From an uncultured Oscillospiraceae bacterium (GTDB taxonomy: Bacteria; Bacillota; Clostridia; Oscillospirales; Oscillospiraceae), in NCBI GenBank assembly GCA_934659475.1, contig CAKUHX010000110.1, forward strand, positions 1-5,720: 5,720 nucleotides of DNA, in the 5' to 3' direction. A program made the position numbers and the translations under genes. Below the pieces are notes generated by a model that searched no databases, was not told the origin of the DNA, and saw nothing but the letters and a program-made list of their open reading frames with translations. The stretch's first letter is position 1. Each line of letters opens with the position of its first letter. Shown one piece after another: positions 5,465-5,720 of the stretch.

Positions 5465-5491
5465 AAAATGCGCGGCATAGCCGTGCATTTT
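5465..5491. promoter_or_regulatory. Near-perfect 27-base palindrome between the Ada-like gene and hcp
   Basis: AAAATGCGCGGC (5465-5476) is mirrored by GCCGTGCATTTT (5480-5491) around ATA, with a single non-Watson-Crick pair (5472/5484). On the minus strand it ends in TTTTT, so it could be a terminator for the upstream gene. It also sits just upstream of the possible hcp -10 box, so it could be an operator. The sequence does not decide between the two. Confidence 0.6.
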
Positions 5492-5497
5492 AGGTAT

Positions 5498-5532
5498 TGT
5501 GAGCCCCGCCCCCTGCGGGGGCGGGGCTCACA
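5498..5532. terminator. GC-rich hairpin after the Ada-like gene
   Basis: A perfect 16-bp stem (5498-5513 with 5517-5532) closes loop TGC. It lies 9 bases beyond the stop of the partial minus-strand gene. The minus-strand flank after it (AATACCTAAAATG) has no T run, so if it stops transcription it may act together with the hairpin at 5465-5491. Confidence 0.6.
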
Positions 5533-5541
5533 GCAAAATTT

Positions 5542-5720
5542 TTATGGCTTGCACCGGCCGCAGGGGGCGTAGCCCTGGGCCTCCAGCACCGCCCGGGAGC
5601 CGGTGTAGTCCTGGCGGTACTCCTCCTTCATCTCCGTCACGCTGGGGCAGGAGTCCAGGTGGAACTTTTTCGTGTTAGTGTTCAGCACCAGGCTGACCTG
5701 ATCGCCCTGGATGCTGCCGT
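5542..5720 (-). CDS. C-terminal end of a protein with an Ada-like zinc-binding module (partial)
   Basis: The last 58 residues and the TAA stop (5542-5544) are present; the gene continues beyond the right edge. The sequence carries VLNTNTKKFHLDSC, then YTGSRAVLEAQGYAPCGRCK and a final P. The pattern H-X3-C (residues 20 and 24 of the fragment) followed by C-X2-C (53 and 56) resembles the metal-binding N-terminal domain of Ada. From memory, modules of this LNTNTKKFH…C…GY.PC..C form occur at the C-terminus of various Firmicutes proteins, among them nucleases and metallo-beta-lactamase-fold proteins. They probably bind one zinc ion structurally or help bind nucleic acid. The rest of the protein is outside the window, so its main activity cannot be named. 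Confidence 0.75.
   Translation of the reverse strand, partial: GSIQGDQVSLVLNTNTKKFHLDSCPSVTEMKEEYRQDYTGSRAVLEAQGYAPCGRCKP

Noticed and set aside
5498..5532. TGTGA and TCACA at the ends of the hairpin as a CRP/FNR-type operator for hcp
   Set aside because: The half-sites are separated by about 25 bases instead of the usual 6, and they are explained as the ends of a GC-rich stem.
1..5720. CRISPR array, insertion sequence, rRNA or riboswitch
   Set aside because: No regularly spaced identical repeats with unique spacers, no transposase frame or flanking inverted repeats, and no conserved aptamer core that I could recognise on either strand.

Overview
The window looks like chromosomal DNA of a GC-rich anaerobic Clostridium-relative, most likely of the Oscillospiraceae (Flavonifractor/Pseudoflavonifractor-like). 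The pointers are the high GC content, strong GGAGG ribosome sites, AT-rich sigma-A promoters, a class I (4Fe-4S type) hybrid-cluster protein, an SLH/MBG-type surface protein remnant, and the apparent tail of a sodium-pumping decarboxylase beta subunit. The lineage is an inference; no rRNA or marker gene is present.

Layout, left to right. At 1-61 (+) lies the C-terminal end of a probable decarboxylase beta subunit, closed by a strong terminator (78-116). A tRNA-Arg(ACG) gene (231-307) follows with its own promoter and terminator. The next 340 bases carry no convincing gene, but hold a second terminator-like hairpin that is a clear sibling of the tRNA terminator, and an imperfect inverted repeat. 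At 688-1726 (+) is a broken surface-protein gene: it has lost its start and signal peptide, and has frame breaks near 1050-1085 and at 1464-1470. The second break is explained by a 31-base deletion between 7-base direct repeats. A convergent terminator (1739-1775) separates it from the minus-strand block.

The rest of the window is transcribed from the minus strand. Read in the direction of transcription, it holds the end of a protein with an Ada-like zinc-binding C-terminal module (5542-5720, partial), hcp (3835-5409), a sodium-dependent NSS-family transporter (2364-3686), and an unrecognised 130-residue protein (1848-2240). Each gene is separated from the next by a hairpin, and the transporter has a very good promoter of its own, so these look like separate transcription units rather than one operon.

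Functionally the block is ordinary: a nitrosative-stress enzyme (Hcp) and an amino-acid-type symporter with an atypical gate. I see no defence system, CRISPR array, insertion sequence or clear new multi-gene system. The items most worth a second look are the decayed surface gene with its readable deletion, the atypical NSS gate residues, the hairpin overlapping the transporter promoter, the palindrome upstream of hcp, and the isolated 130-residue orphan with a TTG start.
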